Assembly (NCBI GenBank): GCA_024401395.1
Contig: JAKSLD010000022.1
Span: 1-57,516, forward strand
DNA length: 57,516 bases
Reading direction: 5' to 3'
Source: Bacteroidales bacterium
GTDB lineage: Bacteria > Bacteroidota > Bacteroidia > Bacteroidales > Marinilabiliaceae
Shown piece after piece: positions 27,517-35,250 of the stretch. The notes beneath the pieces were generated by a model. It was not told the DNA's origin. It saw only the letters and a list, made by a program, of their open reading frames with translations, and made no database searches. Position 1 is the stretch's first letter. Each line of letters begins with the position of its first letter. A program made the translations under genes and the position numbers.

Positions 27517-28869
27517 TTATAATAACCCGCTCATATACAGTGGCAGATAGATAGTACCATCCTCAACTTTCACGTCACTCGTATGCAGCACGATAGGTTC
27601 TGCTACATAGCTGTCAAACTTCTTTGCGAAGCGTCCTATCGAGGTTAGTGTATAGCGTGGGCTTGACTTTACTTCTATCGGATGGATATTGTGTCGGTTG
27701 CTGATTACGGCTTTCGGTACAAGAAAATCAATCTCCATTCGTTCTTCAGATTCGGTTTTGCTGTACGATGAGAAGAAATACAACTTATGTCCGGCAGTCC
27801 TAAGCATCTGAGCCACCAGATTTTCCACCAGCATGCCTTTGTTTACCTCCAGCTTGTCGTGTATCAACTTCCTGTACAATTCTTCGGCCTTGATTGCCGC
27901 CTCGGTAAATGCGTGACTGATCAGCAAACCAGTGTCAGCCATATACAATTTACGTGAAGCATCATCCACTTTCATTTCCAAGCCTACACTTGGTTCCGAA
28001 GCAGCGAAACACGTATTCACCACCCTTGATTCCTCCAGCCAGAAAAATGCTGTTTCCACATTCCTTCCTCGTGTACCCTTGCCCAATGCAGACAACTTGA
28101 ACTTCTTTTCATGTCGTTGCAGTTGTGATGGAACTGTGTCAAATATCTTAGTCACCCTCGCTTCCTGTCCTTTGGCATACTTGCTGATGTCGCTACGGTA
28201 GAGTGCCAGAATGTTACGCTTCGTTCTGTCCACCTCGTCAAAGTCCTTTGACTCCACCCATTCTGCTACAGCCTGAGGCATACCGCCCACAATCATGTAT
28301 AGTCTCAGGTAATCCATCATCTTCCTGTGAAGAGACTGTCCCAATGGCTTTCTTTTGGCAAAACACTCCCTCACGTAATCCATAATCATGTCGTCACCCA
28401 ATGCCCAGAGGAACTCCTCCAGATCCATCGGATGCATATCTATTCTATGTTCCTCGCTTGGAATGTTGATATTCTTAACATTAGCATTGATGCTCATCAG
28501 TGAACCCGTCTCGATGTAGGCATACCGTCCGTCCTGCACAAGATACTTAATAATCTCTCGAGCCACAGGGAATTTCTGAATCTCATCGAACACGATAAGC
28601 GACTCGCCTGGATAAAGTTTCTTCCCTGCCTCTAGTTGAAGGTGCATAAAAAAATCATCCCACTTGCCCCTATATGTGCGGAATACATCGAGCATGGTGT
28701 CTGAAGCCTCCGAAAAGTCAATAAGAATATACGACTTGAACTCCTTCCTCGCGAACTCCTCCACAATCCAACTCTTACCTACACGTCTTGCGCCATCAAT
28801 CAGCAAAGCCTCCTTACGGCTTCGCTTCTCTTTCCATTCCAGCAGTTGATTATATATCTTACGTCTCAT
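27517..28869 (-). CDS. AAA ATPase with DUF4143 (archaeal-type ATP-binding protein)
   Basis: 450 residues. N-terminal AAA_14-type P-loop: GARRVGKSWIVEEF (26-39), Walker B IVFDEIQKFP (about 92-101). The C-terminal DUF4143 region (about 205-410) contains a nuclease-like end with EERMEIDFLVPKAV and HPIEVKSS, similar to PD-(D/E)XK folds. These proteins are abundant, often multicopy, in Bacteroidota and are of unknown physiological role; links to mobile or defence functions are speculative. It is monocistronic, on the minus strand, with no recognisable promoter box in the 120 bases upstream. Confidence 0.9.
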   Translation of the reverse strand: MRRKIYNQLLEWKEKRSRKEALLIDGARRVGKSWIVEEFARKEFKSYILIDFSEASDTMLDVFRTYRGKWDDFFMHLQLEAGKKLYPGESLIVFDEIQKFPVAREIIKYLVQDGRYAYIETGSLMSINANVKNINIPSEEHRIDMHPMDLEEFLWALGDDMIMDYVRECFAKRKPLGQSLHRKMMDYLRLYMIVGGMPQAVAEWVESKDFDEVDRTKRNILALYRSDISKYAKGQEARVTKIFDTVPSQLQRHEKKFKLSALGKGTRGRNVETAFFWLEESRVVNTCFAASEPSVGLEMKVDDASRKLYMADTGLLISHAFTEAAIKAEELYRKLIHDKLEVNKGMLVENLVAQMLRTAGHKLYFFSSYSKTESEERMEIDFLVPKAVISNRHNIHPIEVKSSPRYTLTSIGRFAKKFDSYVAEPIVLHTSDVKVEDGTIYLPLYMSGLL

Positions 28870-29176
28870 AAGTCGGTAATTTTAAAGTGTTTATGTATCT
28901 ACATAACGTAGAATAATCATATAGTTATACACTAAACCAAGATATATCATTTGCTATAATATACACCATTCCAAGGCTTAGAGATGCTGCAATATTACAC
29001 ATTTCCGATTGAACAAACGAAGATTCGGCGCTAAAAATTCATTTTGGACTCTGATTATCGTAGCTTGGGCGTATGATAGTGTATAATTCTTTTTTTCTTC
29101 TATTGTAAAGAAACAGGGATAATGAAGCCATCTGGCACAGTGGCGACATTGTGGCTGGACTATGGGTAGGCAGTTG

Positions 29177-29222
29177 CTAGTATAAGAGAAGGCTATGTTT
29201 GCTCGCAATTTTTTTAATGTGA
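29177..29222 (+). repeat. Dispersed intergenic motif, copy 3 (diverged)
   Basis: Begins CTAGTATAAGAGAAGG and contains TTTGCTCGCAATTTTTTTA. It pairs closely with the copy at 48688-48734 and, less closely, with 32169-32213. Confidence 0.65.
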
Positions 29223-29248
29223 ATGGTAGGAATTAGGGTTGGGTGTAT

Positions 29249-29256
29249 TATATTTG
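29249..29256 (+). promoter_or_regulatory. -7 box (TATATTTG) of the orphan 174-aa gene
   Basis: Exact TAnnTTTG match 36 bases before the GTG start at 29292. No clear -33 box. Confidence 0.5.
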
Positions 29257-29291
29257 CAGTCGGATTTTTATCAATATAACTTTTAAGAGAA

Positions 29292-29816
29292 GTGGCAAGA
29301 GTCAGCATAGTACATAAGTGCATTACGATAGCGAGGAAGGCGGCCAGGAAAGATAGCAAAGCCAGGCTGACGGGGAAGAGCGTGTATATAAAGCGCTGTC
29401 CCAGTGGGTATTTCTTGATAGGAGTAGAGGTGACGAAGAAGCAAAGAAACTGTAGGGATATGTTTGCTGATGCGCAGAAACTAGCCTCATACGAACTAAA
29501 GCAGTGGAACAAGAAGAGACATTGGGAGCGAGAAGCCAGGAGACACAAGATAAAAGGAGGGCACAGAGCAGCGGTCTCATACTTCTATGGCTTGCTGAAA
29601 GAGTATGGAATAGAGCTTGAGGAAGCGTTGAGGAGAATGAGGTTAGGGCGTTTGGGGAAGAAAAAAGAAGAGACGAGAGAGACGAACGTATTGGGAGAGA
29701 GTAAGTTGTGCAATACGAAAGAATGGGAAGAGATGGATAAGGCTTCGCCATTCTATTACAGGAAGTTCGGGGACGAAGAAGAATATTTTGCGGCGATTGA
29801 GAAGATAGCGGCGTGA
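29292..29816 (+). CDS. Basic protein of unknown function
   Basis: 174 residues with a GTG start, chosen because it is the first start after the TATATTTG box. The N-terminal two thirds are strongly basic (RKAARKDSKARLTGK, KQWNKKRHWEREARRHKIKG), which suggests nucleic-acid contact. The C-terminal third is acidic (EEMDKASPFYYRKFGDEEEY). No family is recognised and no signal peptide or TM helix is visible. Arg is mostly AGA/AGG and Lys AAG, unlike the trp or fba genes nearby. It lies at the edge of the accessory segment 24.3-29.8 kb and has no operon partner. Whether it is expressed cannot be judged. Confidence 0.55.
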   Translation: MARVSIVHKCITIARKAARKDSKARLTGKSVYIKRCPSGYFLIGVEVTKKQRNCRDMFADAQKLASYELKQWNKKRHWEREARRHKIKGGHRAAVSYFYGLLKEYGIELEEALRRMRLGRLGKKKEETRETNVLGESKLCNTKEWEEMDKASPFYYRKFGDEEEYFAAIEKIAA

Positions 29817-29970
29817 GGGGAGTATTCTCCTACCGAGTGTATGCCTAATTTCTTTCAAGGGACATTAGGTTCTATGCTCTTAATTCTTATTACCATTATT
29901 ATTGAGATTCCAACAATTTTGATAGTCAATAAATATTTGCCTTGGACAATCGGTAAATAAAGGAAAACAT

Positions 29971-31485
29971 ATGAGAAAGTATAAAAATATATTGCAGCAT
30001 TTAATCTTTGTTGTCATTGTGTCGCTTGTCACGACGCTCGTATATGTCACCCCATGTTTCATGGACAATCCAATTGATAATGCCATTACATTTCTGACGA
30101 TAGTGGCTTATTGGCTGGTGGTCTTTGTTGCTAATACTATTATTATTGGCTTCATGTCGTCACATAAGTATGTTTATGCTGTTTTATTTCCAATATATGT
30201 CCTTATAGGATCTACCCAAGCATATTTCCGTCTTTTTTCAGGAGCTACTATTACTCCTATGATTATAGACGTGGCTTTCCACAACGATTTTCAAACATCT
30301 ATGGAACTGATTACCATGCCGTTGTGTCTATTTGTAACATTCAATATGCTTCTTTCTTTACTATCTATATGGGTTAGAATAAAATATATTGATTCTCACA
30401 TACATATGTTATGGTTGTGCCCGATATTGCTGATAGGGTATTTTAATATTAACGGTCGCATTTATGGAGGGTGTGCAGAAAGATACCCTATCAATGTATT
30501 CCATAGTATGCAGTTGTATCTCAAGTCTAAGAAAACTATTGAAGAACGAGTGTCAATTGACAAAATTCAGTCGGCAACGCCATCAGACTCTCTTGATGTA
30601 ATACTCGTTCTAGGAGAATCGTTACGCTCAGACCATATGGCATTGAATGGCTATTCTAGAGAGACCACACCAGGACTACAGAGGTTGTCAAATATCATAT
30701 CTCTTCCAAATATTCATACAAATTACACATATACTAATGTTAGTTTGCCTCACATCCTGACACGAGCAGACAGTACAGACGAGGATATAGCGTATCGCGA
30801 GCGATCCTTTATTGACATATTCAATCAGGCCGGCTTCCACACGACATGGATTGGGAATCAAGACGCTGGGGAGACATATGTTGACTTTATGAAAGAAGCC
30901 AAGGAACTACTATATGTTCACCCTGAAAAATCTGTATTTGTGTATGATGAATGGTATGACAAAGACATCGTTCCATTATTTTCGCAAACAATAAAGGAGT
31001 TGAACGAGGATAACAGGCTTATGGTTATTCACACAATAGGGAACCATTGGTTTTATAATATACATGTGCCAGATGATTGCATAAAGTATAGGCCTATAGT
31101 TAGAAACCGAGAAGTAAAACAAAATACCCCGGAAGAGGTAATAAATTCATACGACAATTGTGTTGTTGCAACAGATCAATTTCTGTGCTCCCTTATAGAC
31201 AAACTTAAAGAGAGAAAATCAATATTGATATTCCTTTCTGACCACGGAGAATGTCTTGGCGAGAATAACGAATGGCTACATGCAAATGAAAACCAAGCAA
31301 TTTGTAATCCAGCTTGCTTTGTTTGGTATTCTGACAAGTATTATGATAAATACCGAGAACGGATTGACACCTTGCGTGAGAGATGTAGAAATACCTATTA
31401 TACGGATTTCCTATACCATAGCATACTTTCTGCGGCAGGCATACGTACGCAGCTATACAAGTCAGATATGGATATCTTCGAATAA
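29971..31485 (+). CDS. Phosphoethanolamine transferase-like membrane sulfatase-fold enzyme (EptA family)
   Basis: 504 residues. About five TM helices in the first 175 residues, then a periplasmic alkaline-phosphatase-fold domain. Metal and active-site features: LVLGESLRSDHMALNGYSR (Glu216), the nucleophile region YTYTNVSLPHILTR with Thr255, and LSDHGECLGENNEWLH (Asp/His ligands). EptA enzymes move phosphoethanolamine from phosphatidylethanolamine to lipid A or other surface glycans and often reduce sensitivity to cationic peptides. The acceptor here is unknown. Monocistronic, AT-rich, with no LPS gene adjacent. An imperfect -7 box (AATATTTG) lies upstream. Confidence 0.87.
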   Translation: MRKYKNILQHLIFVVIVSLVTTLVYVTPCFMDNPIDNAITFLTIVAYWLVVFVANTIIIGFMSSHKYVYAVLFPIYVLIGSTQAYFRLFSGATITPMIIDVAFHNDFQTSMELITMPLCLFVTFNMLLSLLSIWVRIKYIDSHIHMLWLCPILLIGYFNINGRIYGGCAERYPINVFHSMQLYLKSKKTIEERVSIDKIQSATPSDSLDVILVLGESLRSDHMALNGYSRETTPGLQRLSNIISLPNIHTNYTYTNVSLPHILTRADSTDEDIAYRERSFIDIFNQAGFHTTWIGNQDAGETYVDFMKEAKELLYVHPEKSVFVYDEWYDKDIVPLFSQTIKELNEDNRLMVIHTIGNHWFYNIHVPDDCIKYRPIVRNREVKQNTPEEVINSYDNCVVATDQFLCSLIDKLKERKSILIFLSDHGECLGENNEWLHANENQAICNPACFVWYSDKYYDKYRERIDTLRERCRNTYYTDFLYHSILSAAGIRTQLYKSDMDIFE

Positions 31486-31509
31486 TACTCTTATTGGGGG
31501 GGGAGAGAT

Positions 31510-31540
31510 AAAAAAAACGGACAGCTTTTGGGGCTATCCG
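31510..31540 (-). terminator. Terminator of the flavin reductase gene
   Basis: On the minus strand CGGATAGC (31540-31533) pairs with GCTGTCCG (31525-31518), one G-U, then a run of seven T. It lies just after the minus-strand flavin reductase stop and converges on the EptA-like gene. Confidence 0.8.
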
Positions 31541-31560
31541 TATTCTGTATGTTGAGAGTA

Positions 31561-32118
31561 TTACTTCAATTTCAGGCCATCCTTGAAGGCGTTGCCGACT
31601 TTGGTTGAGACTTCGAGGTAGCTGTGGCTTACTGGGTCGAAGGAGATTGGGCGGAGTTTAGATACGTCAATCTTGCCATCGGTCAGGATAGACTCGTCAG
31701 CAGAGATATTGACTATACGACCTACAAGGTGGCACTCCTTCTCGTCGTAGCTCACCAATTCGCACTCCATTGTCATAGGGAGCTCCTTGATAACTGGGGC
31801 ATTGACAAATTCGCTTTTTTCGGCATGCCAGCCAGTCTTCTGCCATTTATCGGCAGCTTTCAAGCCAGACTCCACGCCTACGTAATCACACGCTACAAGT
31901 TGGTCTACTGTGCCCATGCTAACAGTGAACGCCTTGCTAGCCTTGAGGTTCAGGGTAGTCTTATGGTCGGCACCCATACAGATATTGACGCGGTCGTCAT
32001 AATCAATGCCACCCCAAGCAGCGTTCATTGCATTTGGGTTGCCATTCTCATCATATGTGCCAACAATAAATACTGGCATTGGGTAGCACCAAGGCTTACT
32101 TCCGAAATTCTTTCTCAT
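31561..32118 (-). CDS. Flavin reductase / flavoredoxin family protein
   Basis: 185 residues with an FMN-binding split barrel: SKPWCYPMPVFIVGTYDENG, NAAWGGIDYDDRVNICMGAD, LKASKAFTVSMGTV and ECELVSYDEKECHLVGRIV. Family members bind FMN and pass electrons in small redox systems (flavoredoxin, or flavin reductases supplying monooxygenases). No partner oxidoreductase is adjacent, so the substrate is unknown. It has its own promoter box (32136-32143) and terminator. Confidence 0.9.
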   Translation of the reverse strand: MRKNFGSKPWCYPMPVFIVGTYDENGNPNAMNAAWGGIDYDDRVNICMGADHKTTLNLKASKAFTVSMGTVDQLVACDYVGVESGLKAADKWQKTGWHAEKSEFVNAPVIKELPMTMECELVSYDEKECHLVGRIVNISADESILTDGKIDVSKLRPISFDPVSHSYLEVSTKVGNAFKDGLKLK

Positions 32119-32135
32119 AGGGATATTGTTTTCTT

Positions 32136-32143
32136 CAAAGGTA
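32136..32143 (-). promoter_or_regulatory. -7 box (TACCTTTG) of the flavin reductase gene
   Basis: Exact consensus on the minus strand, 17 bases before the ATG. Confidence 0.6.
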
Positions 32144-32168
32144 AGAATAATTCCTTTCTAGTCATACG

Positions 32169-32213
32169 CTAGTACAAGGGAAGACCCTTGTTCATCGTAA
32201 TTTTTTATTTTGC
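32169..32213 (+). repeat. Dispersed intergenic motif, copy 4 (hairpin intact)
   Basis: CTAGTACAAGGGAAGACCCT followed by TGTTCATCGTAATTTTTTAT. Here ACAAGGG (32174-32180) and CCCTTGT (32185-32191) form a 7-bp stem with a 4-base loop, the clearest hairpin of the family. Confidence 0.75.
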
Positions 32214-32219
32214 GAATTG

Positions 32220-33392
32220 CTATTCCACCTCAAGAGAGGCGAGGATGAAAGGACCGATACCCTTAGGGTCATTATCGCGGACAGGCTCGGACAAGTAGTA
32301 AGAATAAGAGCCATCGCGGCGCTGTTTACCACCAAGACCAGCTACGGCGCAACAAGAAGAGAGAGATACGGAGCCGTCAGGATTATGCTTTAAGAACTGC
32401 GAGACGAACTGAGAATAGGCCTCTTTCCCTATAGCGTGGAATTTCTCGGGGAGGAAACCCAGTCGGGCACCCTTAAGGAAAGAGTATATGAACATTGCAG
32501 AGCAAGTAGATTCTAGATAATTGCCATCGCGATATGGGGCATCGAGGACCTGGTACCACATACCAGAGACAGAATCACGGTATGAGAGCAAAGACTCGGC
32601 GAGGTTCTGGTATATAGACAAGACTTCGGTGCGACCAGCCGTGGAGTCGGGAATAAACTCCAGGATATCCGTCATTGCCATCATATACCAGCCATTCGCG
32701 CGTCCCCAAGCGTGCTGCGATTGTCCAGTTATAGAGTCGCACCAGAACTGAGAGCGAGATTCATTCCAAGCGTGGCGGTAGAGGTGGGTAGAAGAGTCGT
32801 AAGTATGAGAGCCAACGATAGTGAACTGGCGCATCATATCCCAAGCTACATTCTCATTATTACGAGAAGCCCATTGAGCGACAAAAGGGGCGCCCATGTA
32901 CAGGCCATCGAGCCACATCTGGTGAGGATAAGTTTTCTTGTGCCAGAAACCACCCTCAGAAGTGCGGGGATGGGATAGCATCTGAGCGCGAAGAGAATCA
33001 GCAGCGATGCGGAAACGCTCCTCGTGAGTAATATCGTAGAGGTCGAACAGCAATTTACCAGCATTGACATTGTCGATATTGTACTCATCCTGGCGGTAAC
33101 CGAAGATAATGCCATCAGGAGAGATGAGCGAATCGGGGTAAGAGTAGACATATTGGAAAACAGCGTCATTATTGTAACGCTGAGACACCTTGAGCATAGC
33201 ATAGAGTTCGACGCCAGTGCTATAGTTCCACCGAGGAGTAGTGCGGAAGTCGAGGTTTACGCTATTAGGAGTGCGTTGCATTTCGCTAAGGCACATCTGA
33301 ATGCTAAGAGGAGTTGGAGATTGAGAAGAATTAAGACAGCCAGTCAGGATTAAAAAGACCATGGCTGAGAGAGAAAGGAATTTGCTATGCAT
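32220..33392 (-). CDS. GH105-family unsaturated glycosyl hydrolase, lipoprotein
   Basis: 390 residues. The N-terminal signal ends with lipobox LILTGC (Cys about residue 19), so it is likely anchored in the outer or inner membrane. The (alpha/alpha)6 barrel of GH88/GH105 is indicated by RWNYSTGVELYAML, NIDNVNAGKLLFDLY, the signature KTYPHQMWLDGLYMGAPFVA, QHAWGRANGWYMMAMTDILE and the C-terminal AVAGLGGKQRRDGSYSYYLS. GH105 enzymes remove the unsaturated uronic acid left by polysaccharide lyases on rhamnogalacturonan or similar glycans. No lyase, SusC/D pair or other PUL gene is nearby, so its oligosaccharide supplier lies elsewhere. Confidence 0.9.
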   Translation of the reverse strand: MHSKFLSLSAMVFLILTGCLNSSQSPTPLSIQMCLSEMQRTPNSVNLDFRTTPRWNYSTGVELYAMLKVSQRYNNDAVFQYVYSYPDSLISPDGIIFGYRQDEYNIDNVNAGKLLFDLYDITHEERFRIAADSLRAQMLSHPRTSEGGFWHKKTYPHQMWLDGLYMGAPFVAQWASRNNENVAWDMMRQFTIVGSHTYDSSTHLYRHAWNESRSQFWCDSITGQSQHAWGRANGWYMMAMTDILEFIPDSTAGRTEVLSIYQNLAESLLSYRDSVSGMWYQVLDAPYRDGNYLESTCSAMFIYSFLKGARLGFLPEKFHAIGKEAYSQFVSQFLKHNPDGSVSLSSCCAVAGLGGKQRRDGSYSYYLSEPVRDNDPKGIGPFILASLEVE

Positions 33393-33418
33393 AGATTAAA
33401 AAATTATTTTCGCGATAG

Positions 33419-33426
33419 CAAAAGTA
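33419..33426 (-). promoter_or_regulatory. -7 box (TACTTTTG) of the GH105 gene
   Basis: Matches TAnnTTTG on the minus strand, 26 bases before the ATG. Confidence 0.55.
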
Positions 33427-33520
33427 GGTATAATAACAGATGCTGCGGGGGTATGAATTGACACAAAAGGATAGTCAGATAATTATAGAAAGGAGAGAAT
33501 ATGCTATGAGGGGAGGAGTA

Positions 33521-33952
33521 TTATTTACGAGAACACTCAGCGCATATACCCTTGATGACGTAATTTACGGAAGTCGCCTTATAGCCATTGGGAAGGGCAA
33601 GGTCATTGATTGATGGAGTCTGGATGTCGTGGAGGCAGAAAGAGCGGTGGCATTGCTCGCAGTAGAAATGGACGTGACGGTCGTCCTCCTCCTCATGGTC
33701 GGGGCAATGGCATAGTTCGTAGCGCGGGCAGGCAGACCCATCGTCTATTACGTGGACAATATTATGTTCGCGGAAAAGAGTCAGAGTACGGAAGACAGTT
33801 GACTTGTCGAGAGTATCAGACAAATCCTCCAATTCGGTCAAAGAGAGAGGTCGGTTAGAGTCAGACAAAAGTTGAGCTACAACTATACGATTAGCAGTAG
33901 GCCGGATTTCACCGTGCATCAAGATATCTATAATATGCTGGTTGTCGGACAT
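33521..33952 (-). CDS. Fur-family transcriptional regulator
   Basis: 143 residues. N-terminal winged helix (RPTANRIVVAQLLSDSNRPL, LDKSTVFRTLTLFREHNIVH) and a C-terminal metal-sensing domain with the His/Asp-rich CHCPDHEEEDDRHVHFYCEQ and the two CxxC pairs CEQC and CAEC of the structural zinc site. Metal specificity (Fe, Zn, Mn) or peroxide sensing cannot be set from sequence. It begins one base after the stop of the PNPOx-family gene, so the pair is probably cotranscribed from 34499. No Fur-box palindrome was recognised near the pair. Confidence 0.92.
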   Translation of the reverse strand: MSDNQHIIDILMHGEIRPTANRIVVAQLLSDSNRPLSLTELEDLSDTLDKSTVFRTLTLFREHNIVHVIDDGSACPRYELCHCPDHEEEDDRHVHFYCEQCHRSFCLHDIQTPSINDLALPNGYKATSVNYVIKGICAECSRK

Positions 33953-33953
33953 A

Positions 33954-34469
33954 CTATTCCATGCGTTGGTATTTCATCTCCTCGCCATTAGAATCATATT
34001 GTTTTCTCTTTCCGACAGGTTTTTCGGACAATACGATTTTAAATACGGCAGTAATTTTCAGGCTTCTGCTTATGGCCTCGTTGAACATATCCATGTGATT
34101 AGGAAGATACTTCTCGCATATAGCCCTCAAAGCCTCCACCTTTTCGGACTCATCCTCCACCAGAGAAGCCACGCCGAAAGCGATAGCCGACTTAAACTCC
34201 AGAGTAAAGCTACCATCTTTAGGTCCGACCAGAGGTCTGCTTTTAGTAACTGCGGAGAGACAAACCTTAGGGTTCTGCTTCAAGATATCCAATTTCTTAC
34301 CCTCCTTAGCTCCGTGGAAATAGAAAGTATCATCATTAACGCGAGCCAGAGACAAAGGGACAGCATACGGCATACCGTCAGAGTCGGTCATACTTACAGT
34401 TATGTATGGAGCCTTGTCCAAAACTTCTAGAGCCCATTCTGCGCTCATTTCTCTACTAGCTTTTCTCAT
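33954..34469 (-). CDS. Pyridoxamine 5'-phosphate oxidase-family (FMN split-barrel) protein
   Basis: 171 residues from ATG 34469. A longer in-frame start at 34502 is rejected because the TATCTTTG promoter box (34499-34492) lies within that extension. MSAEWALEVLDKAPYITVSM, GMPYAVPLSLARVNDDTFYF, HGAKEGKKLDILKQNPKVCL and the end VGKRKQY fit the NimA-like/PNPOx group of flavin-binding proteins. Some members (Nim) reduce nitroimidazoles; most have no assigned substrate. It is first gene of a two-gene operon with the Fur-family regulator. Confidence 0.87.
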   Translation of the reverse strand: MRKASREMSAEWALEVLDKAPYITVSMTDSDGMPYAVPLSLARVNDDTFYFHGAKEGKKLDILKQNPKVCLSAVTKSRPLVGPKDGSFTLEFKSAIAFGVASLVEDESEKVEALRAICEKYLPNHMDMFNEAISRSLKITAVFKIVLSEKPVGKRKQYDSNGEEMKYQRME

Positions 34470-34491
34470 GGAGGTAAAGATTAATATGACA

Positions 34492-34499
34492 CAAAGATA
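34492..34499 (-). promoter_or_regulatory. -7 box (TATCTTTG) of the PNPOx/Fur operon
   Basis: Exact consensus on the minus strand, 22 bases before ATG 34469. It decides the start codon of the PNPOx-family gene. Confidence 0.65.
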
Positions 34500-34633
34500 C
34501 AAAATAGATGATAGTGGGGTTTCGTTGCAACATTTTTATTTGCAGTTCAGTATAACATACGATGGATGACATACACGCATAGTCGTGTTCACATAGCAGT
34601 AGTTATTTCTGTGATTAAAGACGATTTTGGATT

Positions 34634-35227
34634 ATGATTACCGTTAATTATTCAAACGGCAAGCTGAGTGAGGCCCATGAGATAGGCCCAGAAGTATTTG
34701 CGGAGTCAGGTCATGAAGATCTGGTGAGTATAATATGCAAAGAGACATACACGGGAACGGTGGACTGTATGAAAGATATGGTCTGCGACTTCTTGAATTC
34801 CAGAATGAAAGGCTGGGGTACCTTTACGGCGCATGACAATGCATTTCTGGGCAGTAAAGAGCCAGATCATGATGAGCGTTACGTATGTATGCTCACATTC
34901 AGTGTGGACAAGAAGATGGATTTGCAGCGTACCATATACAGCAGTAGTGTACTAGCAGATTTGGTATACTGCAGGTATCCGTGGCTAGATGTAGATTCAG
35001 AAAACAAGAGATACGCAGATGCTATAGATGCGGTGAAATGGCTGAGAGAAGCGCACGGCATAGATATAGTTTTTTCGAAGCACGACAATGGAGAGATGCA
35101 GTGGGAGACCACCTGTCTAGATGAAAAACAGCAAGAATACAAGACATACGGCAAGAGCAAGGCAGAATGTGCGGTAGAAGAAGCTATTGCAAGCGTTGCG
35201 GCGAAATTCAAGCAACTAGATGTCTGA
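34634..35227 (+). CDS. Cytoplasmic protein of unknown function paired with a barrel gene
   Basis: 197 residues, acidic, no signal peptide or TM helix, no recognised family. It begins MITVNYSNGKLSEAHEIGPE and shows CKETYTGTVDCMKDMVCDFL and the Trp-rich region YCRYPWLDVDSENKRYADAI. The start follows a TTTATTTG sequence (one mismatch to the -7 consensus) at about 34540. The large outer-membrane barrel gene starts 23 bases after its stop on the same strand, so the two are likely one transcript. That pairing is the only functional hint. Confidence 0.65.
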   Translation: MITVNYSNGKLSEAHEIGPEVFAESGHEDLVSIICKETYTGTVDCMKDMVCDFLNSRMKGWGTFTAHDNAFLGSKEPDHDERYVCMLTFSVDKKMDLQRTIYSSSVLADLVYCRYPWLDVDSENKRYADAIDAVKWLREAHGIDIVFSKHDNGEMQWETTCLDEKQQEYKTYGKSKAECAVEEAIASVAAKFKQLDV

Positions 35228-35250
35228 CAGACACTTCGGGAGAGAGAAGC

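Larger units (their letters stand above)
28870..29291. other. Intergenic region upstream of the orphan 174-aa gene
   Basis: About 420 bases. No gene is seen. It contains a copy of the dispersed motif (29177-29222) and a TATATTTG box (29249-29256). The rest is unremarkable AT-rich sequence. Confidence 0.5.

Noticed and set aside
32169-32213. Dispersed motif copy 4 as an intrinsic terminator
   Set aside because: The T run is about ten bases past the hairpin, and other copies lack the hairpin and sit before genes. It is better described as a repeat.
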